64,000 nucleotides of DNA, from contig NZ_LMRA01000023.1 in NCBI RefSeq assembly GCF_001424705.1, positions 488,700-552,699 on the forward strand, read 5' to 3'. This DNA is from Methylobacterium sp. Leaf465 (GTDB lineage Bacteria > Pseudomonadota > Alphaproteobacteria > Rhizobiales > Beijerinckiaceae). This document shows positions 39,794-49,073 of this stretch, one piece after another. The notes beneath the pieces were generated by a model, which was not told the origin of the DNA, did not search any database, and saw nothing but the letters and a program-made list of their open reading frames with translations. The number at the start of each line of letters is the position of its first letter. The stretch's first letter is position 1. The position numbers and the translations under genes are program-made.

Positions 39794-41878
39794 ATGCTGA
39801 GCCTCAGCTTCAGCCCCCTGGTGCCCTGGCCGGTGCTGATCGCCTTCGGCGTGCTCGTCGTGGTCTTCGCCGTGCTGGCCTTCCTGGCCCGGGGTCGCAC
39901 CGCGATCCTGCGGGCGCTCGCCCTGGCCCTGGTGCTTCTCGCGATCGCCAACCCGTCCCTGGTGCGCGAGGATCGCGAACCGGTGAAGGACATCGCCGCC
40001 ATCGTGGTCGACCGCTCGGGCTCGCAGGCCCTCGGCGACCGGCCGGCGATGACCGATGCGGTCCGCGCCGAGTTGCAGCGTCGCTTCGGGGGCCTGACCA
40101 ACATCGAGCCGCGCTTCATCGACGTGCCCGACGCCAAGGAGGGCGACGAGGGCACCCGGCTGTTCACCGCCCTGTCGCAGGCGCTGGCCGACGTGCCGGC
40201 CGAGCGCCTGGCGGGCGTCGTCATGCTCACCGACGGCGTGGTCCACGACATCCCGGCCTCGGCGGCGGCCCTGGGCCTCAAGGGGCCGCTCCACGTCCTC
40301 GTCACCGGCCATCCGGACGAGCGCGACCGGCAGATCAAGCTGATCGAGGCGCCGCGTTTCGGCATCGTCGGGCGCGACCTCACCATCCGGGCCGAGGTGA
40401 TGGAGCGGGGCGGAACCGGCAGCGCCACCGTGACCGTCCGCCGCGACGGCGAGGAGGTCGGCCGCCGGACCTTCCCCACCGGCCAGCCCTTTTCCCTGAC
40501 CATGCGGATCGAGCATGGCGGCCCGAACGTCGTGGAGATCGAGGTCGAGCCGCTTCCCGGCGAGCTCACCACGATCAACAACCGCGCGGTCCTGCCGATC
40601 GAGGGCATCCGCGAAAAGCTGCGGGTGCTCCTCGTGTCCGGCGAGCCGCATCAGGGCGAGCGCACCTGGCGCAACCTCCTGAAGTCCGACGCCAACGTCG
40701 ACCTCGTCCACTTCACCATCCTGCGCCCGCCGGAGAAGCAGGACGGGACGCCTATCTCCGAGCTCTCGTTGATCGCCTTCCCGACGCGCGAATTGTTCGT
40801 CCAGAAGATCAAGGATTTCGACCTCATCATCTTCGACCGCTACGCGAACCAGAGCGTGCTGCCCTCGGCGTATTTCGACAACATCGTCCGCTACGTTCGC
40901 GAGGGCGGCGCCCTGCTGATCGCGGCCGGACCCGAATTCGCCTCGCCCTCCAGCCTGTCGCGTACGCGGCTGGCCGCGATCCTGCCCGGCGAGCCGAACG
41001 GGCGGGTGCTCGAGCAGCCGTATAAGGCGGCCCTCACGAACATCGGCAACCGCCATCCGGTGACCCGCGCCCTGCCGGGCTCGGAGGCCTCGCCGCCGGC
41101 CTGGGGAGACTGGCTCCGCATCGTCTCGACGCAGGTGAGGCCCGGCATCCAGCCCATCCTGCAGGGTCCGAACGCCCTGCCGCTGCTGGCCCTGTCGCGC
41201 GAGGAGAAGGGCCGGGTCGCCCTGCTCACCTCGGACCATGCCTGGCTGTGGGCGCGCGGATACCAGGAGGGCGGGCCCTATCTGGATCTGCTGCGGCGGC
41301 TCGGTCACTGGCTGATGAAGGAGCCGGCCCTGGAGGAGGAGGCCCTGCGAGCCCAGACCACGGGGCACGGGCGCGAGGTCCGCGTGGAGCGCCAGACCAT
41401 GGCCGACACGGCCGAGCCCGTCTCCGTAACGGGTCCGACCGGTCGCCAGCGCACCCTAACGCTGACCCAGGGTGAGCCGGGCCTGTTCTCGACGACCTTC
41501 GAGGTGACCGAGCTCGGCCTCCACACCCTGCGGTCCGGCAGCCTCGTCGCCTTCGTCAGCGTCGGTCCGCCGAACCCGCGTGAACTCGCCGACGTCTTCA
41601 GCGACACCGAGCGCCTGAAGGCGCTCGCTGAAGGCACCGGCGGCTCGATCCGCCGAATCGCGGACGCCGCCGGAGGCACGGTGGTGCCACGCCTGCAGTC
41701 CGTCCGCAGCGGCCGTCTCGGCGGCGCCGACTGGATCGGTTTCCGCCCCAGCGACAGTGCCAACATCCGCGGCGTCGAGGTCTATCCCCTCGCCCTCGGC
41801 CTCTGGGCGCTCGTCGCCCTGGCCGGTGCCGTGTTGGCGATGTGGCTGGTGGAGGGCCGGCGCGGACGGGCCGTGTGA
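39794..41878 (+). CDS. Large membrane protein with vWA/GATase-like regions
   Basis: A 694-residue protein with two N-terminal helices (about 10-60), a vWA-like segment AAIVVDRSGSQALGD with an intact DxSxS motif, a beta-sandwich-like middle (VTVRRDGEEVGRRTFPTG), a GATase1-like stretch FDLIIFDRYANQSVLP with YVREGGALLIAAGPEFA, and a final membrane helix (about 662-685) with a basic tail. It is the last gene of the moxR cluster, 28 bp after the DUF4159 gene. It retains the metal site its neighbour has lost, so it may be the metal-binding half of a pair. Function unknown. Confidence 0.88.
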   Translation: MLSLSFSPLVPWPVLIAFGVLVVVFAVLAFLARGRTAILRALALALVLLAIANPSLVREDREPVKDIAAIVVDRSGSQALGDRPAMTDAVRAELQRRFGGLTNIEPRFIDVPDAKEGDEGTRLFTALSQALADVPAERLAGVVMLTDGVVHDIPASAAALGLKGPLHVLVTGHPDERDRQIKLIEAPRFGIVGRDLTIRAEVMERGGTGSATVTVRRDGEEVGRRTFPTGQPFSLTMRIEHGGPNVVEIEVEPLPGELTTINNRAVLPIEGIREKLRVLLVSGEPHQGERTWRNLLKSDANVDLVHFTILRPPEKQDGTPISELSLIAFPTRELFVQKIKDFDLIIFDRYANQSVLPSAYFDNIVRYVREGGALLIAAGPEFASPSSLSRTRLAAILPGEPNGRVLEQPYKAALTNIGNRHPVTRALPGSEASPPAWGDWLRIVSTQVRPGIQPILQGPNALPLLALSREEKGRVALLTSDHAWLWARGYQEGGPYLDLLRRLGHWLMKEPALEEEALRAQTTGHGREVRVERQTMADTAEPVSVTGPTGRQRTLTLTQGEPGLFSTTFEVTELGLHTLRSGSLVAFVSVGPPNPRELADVFSDTERLKALAEGTGGSIRRIADAAGGTVVPRLQSVRSGRLGGADWIGFRPSDSANIRGVEVYPLALGLWALVALAGAVLAMWLVEGRRGRAV

Positions 41879-41882
41879 CGCG

Positions 41883-42782
41883 TCACGCCGGCAGCCGCTC
41901 GAAGAATCGCCCGATCTCGGCCGCAGCCCGGTCGGGGTCCTCTCGGTGAGGGAAGTGGCCCACGCCGGGCATCGGCGCGAGGTCGAGGTCCGAGAATGTC
42001 TCGCCGAGGCGATCCGTCCAGGCGTAGGGGAAGAGCGGGTCGGAAACGCCCCAGCGGACGCAGGTCGGCACGGCGATCGGGGGCAGCACGGGCGCCTCGC
42101 CACGAATCATCGCCAAGCGGCCGGCCTGTGAACTGACGTACCAGTTGAATCCGCCCTGAAGGTTGCCGGGGGCGAGGAAGTTGTCGGTGAAGGCGTCGAG
42201 CACATCGTCGAACGCGGCCGGGTTCCCGCCGGCCCAGTGGTGCAGGAAGTGACCGATATAGAGCCGGCAGCCCTCGCGCGAGGCCCCGACCTGCGCCGCC
42301 GCGAACGGCTTCACGTGGTAGGATTGATACCAGATTTCGGCGAGCATTTCGGGTGCGGCGAGGCGTGGGCCGATGCCCGGATAGGGGCAATTGAAGGTGA
42401 AGAGCCCCGTGAGCCGTTGCGGGGCCGCCCGGCCGAGAGCCTGCACCACGTAGGCCCCGACATCGTGGCCGACGACGCCGACGCGGTCGAGGCCGAGGGC
42501 ATCGAGCAGCGCCACGACATCGTCGGCGTGCACCTCCGCGCCGGCCTTGGCGGACGGCAGCGCATCCGGCTTCTCGCTGGCGCCGAAGCCGCGCAGATCC
42601 GGTGCGATGAGCTCGAAGCGGCCAGCGAGGCGCCGCATCACCGGCTCCCAGGTCAGCCAGAATTCCGGCCAACCGTGCAGCAGCACCAGCGGGCGGCCGT
42701 GCCCGAGCCGCGCCACGTGGAGGGCGACGCCGTTCGCCGTGATCGTGTCGTGCCGGATTGCCGTCGCGTCCATCGTTTCCAT
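41883..42782 (-). CDS. Alpha/beta hydrolase, epoxide hydrolase/haloacetate dehalogenase-like
   Basis: A 299-residue cytosolic hydrolase. The oxyanion-hole motif LLHGWPEFWLTWEPVM, the Asp nucleophile elbow VVGHDVGAYVVQ, and the late GVGHFPHREDPD (catalytic His) match epoxide hydrolases and fluoroacetate dehalogenases, which use Asp instead of Ser. An in-frame ATG at 42773 is an equally good start. Substrate unknown. It is convergent with the moxR cluster, 4 bp apart. Confidence 0.88.
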   Translation of the reverse strand: METMDATAIRHDTITANGVALHVARLGHGRPLVLLHGWPEFWLTWEPVMRRLAGRFELIAPDLRGFGASEKPDALPSAKAGAEVHADDVVALLDALGLDRVGVVGHDVGAYVVQALGRAAPQRLTGLFTFNCPYPGIGPRLAAPEMLAEIWYQSYHVKPFAAAQVGASREGCRLYIGHFLHHWAGGNPAAFDDVLDAFTDNFLAPGNLQGGFNWYVSSQAGRLAMIRGEAPVLPPIAVPTCVRWGVSDPLFPYAWTDRLGETFSDLDLAPMPGVGHFPHREDPDRAAAEIGRFFERLPA

Positions 42783-42816
42783 CCCTGCCGGCGCCGGGTC
42801 GGCGCCCTCGGCGGAG

Positions 42817-43320
42817 TCAACGCCGGCGGAGGGCGGTGACGTTCCCCGAGACCGTTGCGGCCGCGCCCGCGCGCAGTTCGCGCCAGAGGAAGCGGGCCGG
42901 GTCGACGGGGGAGGGCGGAATGAGACGCCGGGACGGGATCGGCGCGAAGCCGAAGCGCCGGTAGTAGGGCGCGTCGCCGATCAGGATGACGAGGCCGTGG
43001 CCGGCGGAGGTCGCCGCGTCGAGGCAGGCCGTCATCAGGGCGGCGCCGATGCCGCGCCCCTCGAAGCTGGGATCGACGGTGAGCGGCCCGAGCACGAGGA
43101 GCGGATCGCCCGCCTCGGCCGGACCCACCCGCACCGAGCCGACGAGGTAGGTCGCCACCAGGGCGGTGAAGCAGAGCTCGGCGACCGGTGCGGTCCCCTC
43201 GCGCAGGCGGTAGGCCGTGCGGGCGAAGCGGCCCGGACCGAACGCGCGGGCATGGAGCCGTTCGATCGCCTCGGCGTCGCTCGCGTGCTCGTGCCGGATG
43301 ACGAGGGGGAGGGTGGTCAC
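42817..43320 (-). CDS. GNAT family N-acetyltransferase
   Basis: A 167-residue protein beginning at a GTG (43320) that overlaps the yejB stop by 4 nt. [29 protein letters not shown] is the acetyl-CoA-binding motif A of GNAT enzymes, and [15 protein letters not shown] the motif B region, as in YhbS-type acetyltransferases. Its substrate is unknown. Translational coupling to a microcin C/peptide transporter permease suggests it may modify an imported or toxic compound, as RimL-type enzymes do for microcin C; this is an inference only. Confidence 0.88.
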   Translation of the reverse strand: MTTLPLVIRHEHASDAEAIERLHARAFGPGRFARTAYRLREGTAPVAELCFTALVATYLVGSVRVGPAEAGDPLLVLGPLTVDPSFEGRGIGAALMTACLDAATSAGHGLVILIGDAPYYRRFGFAPIPSRRLIPPSPVDPARFLWRELRAGAAATVSGNVTALRRR

Positions 43321-44420
43321 GTCGCCCAAGCCGAGAAATCGATGCGCGGGTCGATCCAGGTGTAGATCAGGTCGGAGAGCAGGTTCACCGCCAGCCCGAG
43401 CAGGGAGAAGATGTACAGGGTCGCGAACACCACCGGATAGTCGCGCCCGACGATGGAGGTGAAGGACAGGAGCCCGAGCCCGTCGAGGGAAAAGATCGTC
43501 TCGATCAGCAGCGAGCCCGTGAAGAAGGCCGAGATGAAGGCCGCCGGAAAGCCCGCGATGACGATCAGCATGGCGTTGCGGAAGACGTGCCCGTACAGCA
43601 CCCGCCGCTCGGACAGGCCCTTCATCCGGGCCGTGAGCACGTACTGCTTGCGGATCTCGTCGAGGAACGAGTTCTTGGTCAGCAGGGTCGAGGTCGCGAA
43701 GGCGCCGAGCACCAGGGCCGCCAGGGGCAGCGTCATGTGCCAGGCGTAGTCGACCACCTTGCCCCAAAGGCTCAGGGATTCGAAGTTCTCGCTGGTCAGG
43801 CCCCGGATCGGGAAGATCTGCACGAAGGACCCGCCCGCGAACAAAATGATCAGCGCGATGCCAAACAGGAAGCTCGGGATCGCGTAGCCGATGATGACAA
43901 GGGTCGAGGTCCAGAGGTCGAAGCGCGAACCGTCGTGCACCGCCTTGCGGATGCCCAGCGGAATCGAGATCGCGTAGGAGATCAGGGTCATCCAGAGGCC
44001 CAGCGAGATCGACACCGGCAGGCGCTCGCGGATCAGCTGCAGCACCGATACGTCGCGGAAATAGCTGTTGCCGAAATCGAACCGGACGTAATCCCAGATC
44101 ATCTTGGCGAAGCGTTCGGGCGCCGGCTTGTCGAAGCCGAATTGCTGCTCGAGCTTCTTGATGAAGGCCGGATCGAGCCCCTGCGCGCCGCGGTAGCGGG
44201 CATTCGCCTCGCCTCCGCCGCCGCTGCGGGCGGCGCCGCCGAGGTCGCCGGCCCCGCCGGTCACCCGCGACAGGCTTCCCTCGTTCTGACCCTGGAGCTG
44301 GGCCAGCACCCGCTCCACCGGGCCGCCGGGGGCGAACTGCACGATGACGAAGGTGATGAGCATGATCCCGAAGATGGTCGGGACCATGAGCGCGATGCGG
44401 CGCAGAATGTAGCCGAGCAC
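43317..44420 (-). CDS. YejB-type peptide ABC transporter permease
   Basis: A 367-residue inner-membrane permease of the BPD (DppB-like) family. [24 protein letters not shown] at the N-terminus, the long periplasmic region, and the EAA-like loop around [34 protein letters not shown] are typical. The large insertion containing [17 protein letters not shown] and [20 protein letters not shown] is the YejB mark. It starts at GTG 44420 with GAGGG upstream. YejB with YejE, YejF and YejA imports microcin C and antimicrobial peptides in E. coli. YejE and YejF are not found downstream. Confidence 0.94.
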   Translation of the reverse strand: MLGYILRRIALMVPTIFGIMLITFVIVQFAPGGPVERVLAQLQGQNEGSLSRVTGGAGDLGGAARSGGGGEANARYRGAQGLDPAFIKKLEQQFGFDKPAPERFAKMIWDYVRFDFGNSYFRDVSVLQLIRERLPVSISLGLWMTLISYAISIPLGIRKAVHDGSRFDLWTSTLVIIGYAIPSFLFGIALIILFAGGSFVQIFPIRGLTSENFESLSLWGKVVDYAWHMTLPLAALVLGAFATSTLLTKNSFLDEIRKQYVLTARMKGLSERRVLYGHVFRNAMLIVIAGFPAAFISAFFTGSLLIETIFSLDGLGLLSFTSIVGRDYPVVFATLYIFSLLGLAVNLLSDLIYTWIDPRIDFSAWAT

Positions 44421-44429
44421 GGGTGTCCC

Positions 44430-46289
44430 TCAGGTTCGGCCGATGCGCCGGGCCTTGGCGGCATCGTACCACCAGACGCTCGGCGCGCCGAGATCGTAGG
44501 TCGGCCCCTTGGCCGGACGGCCGTAGACGTCCCAGAGGGCCAGCCGGTGATCGGCCTTGTACCACATGGGTACCCAGTAGCGGCCGGCCCGCAGCACCCG
44601 GTCGAGGGCGCGCGCGGCGTGGATCATGTCGGTGCGAGAGGTCGCCTCCGTCACCCGCTCGATCAGGGCGTCGATGGCAGGGTTCGCGATGCCCGCCAGG
44701 TTGCTCGAGCCGGGCGTGCCAGCGGCGCGCGACCCGTAGGCCTCTCGGAGTTCGGGCCCCGGCGTGAGCCCGCTGGCGAAGCGGCGGGCGGTGAGGTCGA
44801 AGTCGAAATCCTTGACCCGGGCCTGGTACTGCGACGGATCGACCAGCCGGATGCTGGCGCGGATGCCGATCAGGCCGAGGTTGCGGATGAAGGGCTGCGT
44901 CACCGGCTGGAACACCGGGTCGTTGTCGAGGAACTCGATTTCCAGCGGCTTGCCTGAGGCCAAGCGGATCACGCCGCCGTCGCGGGTGCAGCCGGCCTCC
45001 CGCAGCAGGGCCACGGCGCGGCTGAGCAGGGCGCGGTCCTGGCCCGAACCGTCTGAGCTCGGCGGGCTCCAGGCCTCGCCGAAGACCTCCGCCGGCAGGT
45101 CGCCCCGCATCGGGTCGAGGAGGGCCAGCTCCTCCGGCGCCGGGCGGCCGGTGGCCTTCAGGTCCGAGTTCTCGAAGTAGGAGGCCGTGCGGAGATAGGC
45201 GCCGTACATCAGGTTGGCGTTCGACCAGTTGAAGTCGAAGCACAGGCCGATCGCCTCGCGTACCCGGGGATCGCGAAAGGCCTCGCGGCGGGTGTTCATC
45301 CACCAGCCCTGCGTGCCCGAGGGACGGGCATCGGGCACCGTCTCCTTGCGGACGCGGCCCTCCTGCACGGCGGGGAAGTCGTAGCCCGTGGCCCAGACCC
45401 GGGCGGTGAACTCCTCGCGGAAGGTGAAGGCGCCGCCCTTGAAGGCCTCGAACGCGACCTGGCGATCGCGGAAATACTCGTACCGGATGGCGTCGAAATT
45501 ATTCTGGCCCACATTCACCGGCAGCTCGGCGCCCCAGTAATCCTTCACCCGCTCCAGCTCGATGAAGCGGCCCGCCTCCACGCGGCCCACCTGGTAGGGC
45601 CCCGAGCCCAGGGGTGGCTCCAGGGAGGAGGCCTCGAAATCGCGCTTGGCGTAGTAGGTGGCGGAGAACACCGGCAGGGTAGCGACGAAGAGGGGCAGAT
45701 CGCGGCTGCGGCCGGGCGCGAAGCGCAGGGTCACCGTGGCGTCGTCCTCGGCGACGGCCTCGGCGAGGTCGCGGATCACCTGCGAGATCTCGGGGTGGCC
45801 CTTCTCCTTCAGGAGGCGCAACGAGGCCGCCACGTCGTGGGCGGTGAGGCGCGCGCCATCGTGGAAGCGGGCCTGCGGCCGCAAGCTGAAGCGGTAGGTC
45901 AGCCCATCCTCGGAAATCTCCACCGAGCGGGCGAGGAGCCCGTAGAGGGCGTCCGGCTCGTCGAGGGCGCGGACCATCAGCGAGTCGAAGGTCAGGTTCA
46001 TGCCGGCGGCGCCGTCGCCGCGCAGGACGTAGATGTTCAGGGTGTTGAAGGTGTCAGAGGCCTGGTTGCCCAGGGTGGCGGCGAGCTGCGCCGAGAAGCG
46101 CCCCCCCCGCGGCGCGTCCGGGTTGACGTAGTCGAAGTTCGGGAAGTCGGCCGGGTATTTCAGGTCGCCGAAGCTCGACAGGCCGTGGCTGGTGCGGGCC
46201 GCCGCCCGGACGGGGGGCGGCAGCACCAGGGTCGCCCCGAGGGCACCGGCGCCTGCGACGACCGCACGCCGGGTCGGGCCGGCGCTCAA
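44430..46289 (-). CDS. YejA-type extracellular solute-binding protein (second copy)
   Basis: A 619-residue SBP family 5 protein. It starts at a TTG (46289) overlapping the stop of the previous gene by 4 nt, with a twin-arginine-like signal (TRRAVVAGAGALGATLVLPPPV). LSSFGDLKYPADFPNFDYVNPDAPRGG and the later WGAELPVNVGQNNFD match YejA. The closing region (RVLRAGRYWVPMWYKADHRLALWD) is normal. It delivers oligopeptides to the YejB permease encoded 9 bp downstream. It shares its layout with the upstream copy; the two are tandem paralogues. Confidence 0.92.
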   Translation of the reverse strand: MSAGPTRRAVVAGAGALGATLVLPPPVRAAARTSHGLSSFGDLKYPADFPNFDYVNPDAPRGGRFSAQLAATLGNQASDTFNTLNIYVLRGDGAAGMNLTFDSLMVRALDEPDALYGLLARSVEISEDGLTYRFSLRPQARFHDGARLTAHDVAASLRLLKEKGHPEISQVIRDLAEAVAEDDATVTLRFAPGRSRDLPLFVATLPVFSATYYAKRDFEASSLEPPLGSGPYQVGRVEAGRFIELERVKDYWGAELPVNVGQNNFDAIRYEYFRDRQVAFEAFKGGAFTFREEFTARVWATGYDFPAVQEGRVRKETVPDARPSGTQGWWMNTRREAFRDPRVREAIGLCFDFNWSNANLMYGAYLRTASYFENSDLKATGRPAPEELALLDPMRGDLPAEVFGEAWSPPSSDGSGQDRALLSRAVALLREAGCTRDGGVIRLASGKPLEIEFLDNDPVFQPVTQPFIRNLGLIGIRASIRLVDPSQYQARVKDFDFDLTARRFASGLTPGPELREAYGSRAAGTPGSSNLAGIANPAIDALIERVTEATSRTDMIHAARALDRVLRAGRYWVPMWYKADHRLALWDVYGRPAKGPTYDLGAPSVWWYDAAKARRIGRT

Positions 46290-48169
46290 CGCGGGGCCCC
46301 GGTCTTGGCCGCCAGGGCTTCGTCGTACCACCAGGTCGCGGGGAAGCCCGAGCTGCCGTATTTCGGAAGCACCGCCGGGTGCCCGAAGCGGTTCCAGCGC
46401 AGGGTGCGCGAGACGTTCGAGCCCCATTGCGGCACGACGAAGTTGTGGGCCAGCAGCACCCGGTCGAGGGCGTGGGTCGCCGCCAGCACGCCCGGGCGGT
46501 CCTTCGCGAAGATCACCTTCTCCACCAGGGCGTCGACGCCTGCGTCCTTGATGCCGATGAGGTTGCGCGAGCCGGCCTTGTCGGCGGAGGCCGAACCCCA
46601 GTACTCGCGCTGCTCGTTGCCCGGGGAGAGGGATTCCGGCCACGAACTCGTGGTGATGTCGAAATCGAAGGCGCGCAGGCGGTTCTGGTACTGGGCCTGG
46701 TCGATGACCCGCAGGGTGCTGTTGATGCCGATGAGCTTCAACTGCGCCGCGTAGGGCAGCACGACCCGCTCGAACACGCTCTGGAATTCCAGGAACTCGG
46801 CGGTGAGCGGCTCGCCGCTCTTGACGTCGGTCATCTGGCCGTTTCGCAGCTCGTAGCCGGCCTGCTTCAGGAGGCCGACGGCCTCGCGCAGATTGGCGCG
46901 TACCGCGTCCGGCGTGCCGTTGACGGGGTTCGTGTAGGGCGTGGTGAATACCGAGGCCGGGACCTTGTCCTTCACGCCGTCAAGGATCGCCAGCTCGTCG
47001 CCCTGGGGCAGGCCGGACGAGGCCAGCTCCGAGCCGAAATAATAGGAGTCGATCCGCTTGTAGAGGCCGAAGAACAGCGACCGGTTCATCTCCTCGAAGT
47101 TCATCGCGAGATTAAAGGCTCGGCGCACCCGCGGATCGGCGAACTTCGCCCGGCGGGTGTTCAACACAAAGGCCTGCATGTTGCCGTTGCCGCGATCCGG
47201 GAACTCTTCCTTGATCAGGCGGCCCTCCTTCACGGCGGGGAAAGTGTCGTAGGCGGTGGCCCAGTTGCGCGCCACGTTCTCAGCCCGGAAGTCGAACAGG
47301 TCGCCCTTCAGCGCCTCGATCAGCACCGTCGCGTCGCGAAAATACTCGTTGCGCATCGTGCCGAAATTGTTGCGGCCGACATTCACCGGCAGGTCCTTGC
47401 CCCAGTAATCCGCCACCCGCTCGTAGGTGGCGCTGCGCCCAGCCTCGAACTTCGCCAAGCGGTAGGGTCCCGAGCCCAGGGGGATCTCGAGGGTGGTCTG
47501 GGTGACATCGCGCGGCCGCCCCTGCGCGTCGGTACCGGTCCACCAGTGCTTGGGCAGCACCCGCAGCTGGCCGAGTACCTGCGGCAGCTCGCGGTTGCCG
47601 GCTTCCGAGAAGGTGAAGGTCACCTCGCGCGGGCCGGTGACGACGGCCTTGGTCACGGTCTGGTAATAGGCCGAATAGAAGGGGCTGTTCGCCTTCAGGA
47701 CGTCGAAGGACCAGACCACGTCCTCCGGTGTGATGGGCTGGCCGTCATGCCAGCGGCCCCCTTCGCGCAGGCGGTAGGAAACGGCGGACAGGTCGTCGGC
47801 GAGGCGCACGCCGTCGGCCAGGAGGCCGTAGGACGTGAACGGCTCGTCGGCCGATTCCGTCATCAGGGTATCGTAGATCTGGACGATCCCGCCTTCGAGA
47901 TCGCCCTTCAGACCCGAGACCACGTAGTTGAAGTTGTCGAAGCCCCCCTGAGCCCCCAGCCGCACGAGGCCGCCCTTCGGCGCGCTCGGGTCGGCATAAT
48001 CGAAATGCTTGAAGTCGGGGCCGTATTTCGGTTCGCCCATCAGCGTGATCGCGGGCATCCAGGCGCCCTTCGGCGCGGCGGGATCCGGATCGGGGGCGGC
48101 CCGGGCGGGCAGGCCACAGGCCAGGAAGGCGAGGGTGGCGACGAGGCGTCCGATCAGGGCAATTCGCAT
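46286..48169 (-). CDS. YejA-type extracellular solute-binding protein (first copy)
   Basis: A 627-residue SBP family 5 protein from ATG 48169, with a signal peptide (LIGRLVATLAFLACGLPARA). ITLMGEPKYGPDFKHFDYADPSAPKGG and VNVGRNNFGTMRNEYFRD are YejA hallmarks, and the C-terminal VLLAHNFVVPQWGSNVSRTLRWNRFG is conserved. The frame stays open to 48331 without a signal peptide at that end. It heads the run yejA-yejA-yejB-GNAT. Two binding proteins for one permease suggests different peptide preferences. Confidence 0.93.
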   Translation of the reverse strand: MRIALIGRLVATLAFLACGLPARAAPDPDPAAPKGAWMPAITLMGEPKYGPDFKHFDYADPSAPKGGLVRLGAQGGFDNFNYVVSGLKGDLEGGIVQIYDTLMTESADEPFTSYGLLADGVRLADDLSAVSYRLREGGRWHDGQPITPEDVVWSFDVLKANSPFYSAYYQTVTKAVVTGPREVTFTFSEAGNRELPQVLGQLRVLPKHWWTGTDAQGRPRDVTQTTLEIPLGSGPYRLAKFEAGRSATYERVADYWGKDLPVNVGRNNFGTMRNEYFRDATVLIEALKGDLFDFRAENVARNWATAYDTFPAVKEGRLIKEEFPDRGNGNMQAFVLNTRRAKFADPRVRRAFNLAMNFEEMNRSLFFGLYKRIDSYYFGSELASSGLPQGDELAILDGVKDKVPASVFTTPYTNPVNGTPDAVRANLREAVGLLKQAGYELRNGQMTDVKSGEPLTAEFLEFQSVFERVVLPYAAQLKLIGINSTLRVIDQAQYQNRLRAFDFDITTSSWPESLSPGNEQREYWGSASADKAGSRNLIGIKDAGVDALVEKVIFAKDRPGVLAATHALDRVLLAHNFVVPQWGSNVSRTLRWNRFGHPAVLPKYGSSGFPATWWYDEALAAKTGAPR

Positions 48170-48389
48170 CACGGGCAGGCGGTCTCCGGATTCCGGGTGC
48201 GCGGGTCCGCCGCCGCACCGGCGACGGCAGGCGGGTGTTCTAGGACGGACCGGCCGCGAACGCCAAGCCGGCGCGTGCGCGCACGGCCCCGTCCCGATTT
48301 GCGAGCGAGCGACCGCGGCGCGGCGCCTCAAGCCATAGGCCCGGTGGTATGCATCCCATGTACGATAGAAGCGTCATGCAGGAGCCATC

Positions 48390-48644
48390 ATGGCCCAGGA
48401 CAGCGCGGTTTTGCAGCTACGGCTCGATGAGCGCTTGAAGCAGGCCTTCGCGGATGCGGCGAGGCGGGACAGCACCACCCCGTCCGGGGCGCTGCGCGCC
48501 CTCGTTCAAGCCTACGTGCGCGAGAGCCGCCGGAAGGAGGCGCAGCGGCAGAGCCGGCTGGTCGCCGCCGCGCCGGACGCGGATGAGACGGAGGCTCTGA
48601 TCGCCGACGTACAAGATCTCGGGGATGCGGAATCTCGGTCGTGA
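48390..48644 (+). CDS. Ribbon-helix-helix antitoxin of a PemK/MazF-type pair
   Basis: An 84-residue protein with an AGGAG ribosome site before ATG 48390. VLQLRLDERLKQAFADAARRD with the following ALRALVQAYVRES is a ribbon-helix-helix DNA-binding fold; the acidic C-terminus (DADETEALIADVQDLGDAE) would neutralise the toxin. Its stop overlaps the toxin GTG (GTGA). Typical autoregulated type II layout. Confidence 0.85.
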   Translation: MAQDSAVLQLRLDERLKQAFADAARRDSTTPSGALRALVQAYVRESRRKEAQRQSRLVAAAPDADETEALIADVQDLGDAESRS

Positions 48645-48971
48645 CCGGACGGCAGGCGATCGTGATCCTCGCCACCAAGGGAAGCTATACGAGCAAACCG
48701 CGACCGTGCGTGGTCATCCAGGCGGACAGCTTTCTCCACACGGACAGCCTCACGCTGTGCCTGATGACGAGTGCGCGTGTGCTGGGGGCGCCGGTGCTCC
48801 GGATCGACGTTGAGCCCAGCCAACGGACTTCGCGAACCCAGCCAGATCCAGGTCGACAAGATCGTCACGGTCCCGCGCGTGAAGGTCGGGAGCATCGTCG
48901 GGCGTCTGGAGGACGCCTACATGCGCCGCCTCGAAGAAGCCGTGCAAGAATTCCTCGACCTCGGCCGCTGA
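48641..48971 (+). pseudogene. PemK/MazF-type toxin gene with a frameshift
   Basis: The first part (VTGRQAIVILATKGSYTSKPRPCVVIQADSF, to about 48820) is the N-terminal half of a PemK/MazF endoribonuclease. The matching C-terminal half (SPANGLREPSQIQVDKIVTV through DAYMRRLEEAVQEFLDLG) is in the +1 frame from about 48812 to 48971. Joined, the two parts give a normal-length toxin of about 110 residues. The break lies in GAGCCCAGCCAACGG; loss of one CCCAG unit or gain of one C would explain it. Read straight, the first frame runs on as a long unrelated tail. Either the toxin is inactivated or this is a sequence error. Confidence 0.75.
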
Positions 48972-49073
48972 CGCAGGGTTACCTCGAACGAAGAGGCCGG
49001 GCTCTGGCCCGGCCTTGGTCACTCTCCAGATATCTTGCTCAGAGCATCTCGGTCCGCGGCGAAGACAGGCGTC

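Noticed and set aside
36901..40608. A 1,235-codon open frame on the minus strand across the moxR cluster
   Set aside because: It is an antisense shadow of the DUF4159 and membrane protein genes, caused by high GC. Its translation is rich in Arg, Gly and Ala and has no domain or ribosome site.
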